DNA of 64,000 bases from NCBI RefSeq assembly GCF_003467445.1, contig NZ_QSGS01000001.1, forward strand, positions 310,001 to 374,000. Direction: 5' to 3'. The position numbers and the translations under genes are program-made. The stretch is from Exiguobacterium sp. AM39-5BH (GTDB taxonomy: Bacteria; Bacillota; Bacilli; Exiguobacteriales; Exiguobacteriaceae). Position 1 is the stretch's first letter, and each line of letters begins with the position of its first letter. Below, in pieces: positions 63,828 to 64,000 of this stretch. The notes beneath the pieces were generated by a model that did no database searches, was not told where the DNA came from, and saw only the letters and a list, made by a program, of their open reading frames with translations.

Positions 63828-64000
63828 ATGGAAGCGTACAACGTCAAAATCGATACGTTCGAAGGGCCGCTCGATTTGTTGCTCCACTTGATCGGCAAAA
63901 TGGAGCTCGACATCTCGGACATCTCTGTCTCCGAGGTCACGGACCAGTATGTCGCCTTTATCCGGACGATGCAAAAATTTGAGCTCGATGTGGCCAGTGA
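63828..64000 (+). CDS. scpA: Segregation and condensation protein ScpA (3' truncated by window)
   Basis: The first 57 residues are seen. [20 protein letters not shown] followed by [20 protein letters not shown] is the typical start of the kleisin ScpA, which binds SMC heads with ScpB. AGGTG precedes the ATG. A TATACT -10 element lies at 63790-63795. The reading frame is open to the window edge. Confidence 0.93.
   Translation, partial: MEAYNVKIDTFEGPLDLLLHLIGKMELDISDISVSEVTDQYVAFIRTMQKFELDVAS

Noticed and set aside
1..64000. CRISPR arrays, tRNA or rRNA genes, prophage
   Set aside because: No regularly spaced repeats, cloverleaf sequences, rRNA-like stretches or phage structural genes were found on reading both strands.

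Overview
The window looks like the chromosome of a low-GC-lineage Gram-positive bacterium, most probably Exiguobacterium (inference). Supporting points are the Bacillus-like core gene order (argR-recN-spo0A, the bkd cluster, nudF-fur-xerD-deoB-pupG, ppiB-ribT-ypuF-scpA), strong AGGAGG ribosome binding sites, the moderately high GC of the coding sequence, and spo0A and spo0M kept without the sporulation gene spoIVB that normally lies between recN and spo0A. No rRNA, tRNA, CRISPR array or phage was seen.

Layout. 1-2640: end of argR, recN, spo0A. 2640-3250: no protein gene, but a strong promoter, about 520 nt of helix-rich sequence and a strong terminator, read here as an unidentified large noncoding RNA. 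3254-13280: a DUF2627 protein, then the branched-chain 2-oxoacid operon (bkdR, ptb, bcd, buk, lpdV, bkdAA, bkdAB, bkdB) behind a sigma-54 promoter with a palindromic activator-site candidate and a cre-like site. 13282-15171: a group IIC intron sitting just after the bkdB terminator. 15216-26400: spo0M, a methyltransferase, brxB, the artPQR amino-acid importer, a UPF0173 hydrolase, an HD protein, fadH with a FadR-type operator, a glucosaminidase, an aromatic-acid exporter, a tiny Prli42-like gene overlapping it antisense, and a PepT-like peptidase. 26477-31130: rnz and a membrane protein, followed by a DUF4430 lipoprotein with a complete ECF-type importer. 31199-41890: an SDR, two U32 proteins (trhP type), a MATE exporter, an EamA exporter, topB, a response-regulator/PP2C phosphatase, corA and an orphan Hpt protein. 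41894-51308: cheV, gapN, then an MBL hydrolase, an SDR, an E. coli ynjBCD-F-like transporter/lipid cluster and a SelD-associated-type flavoprotein. 51342-64000: a thioredoxin-like protein, a PadR regulator, an aldo/keto reductase, nudF, fur, a leftward ROK-MFS-VOC-HAD cassette, xerD, the nucleoside salvage genes deoB-pupG-pdp, ppiB, ribT, ypuF and the start of scpA.

Data quality matters. At least eight genes, several of them conserved core metabolism (ptb, bkdAA, pdp), are broken by indels, mostly one missing base, inside otherwise intact reading frames. This pattern suggests uncorrected sequencing errors more than real gene decay, so the disrupted genes are annotated as whole loci with the shift position given.

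The strongest candidates for undescribed biology are the large RNA downstream of spo0A, the DUF4430/ECF importer whose ATPase has a vestigial first domain, and the ynj-like transporter cluster.
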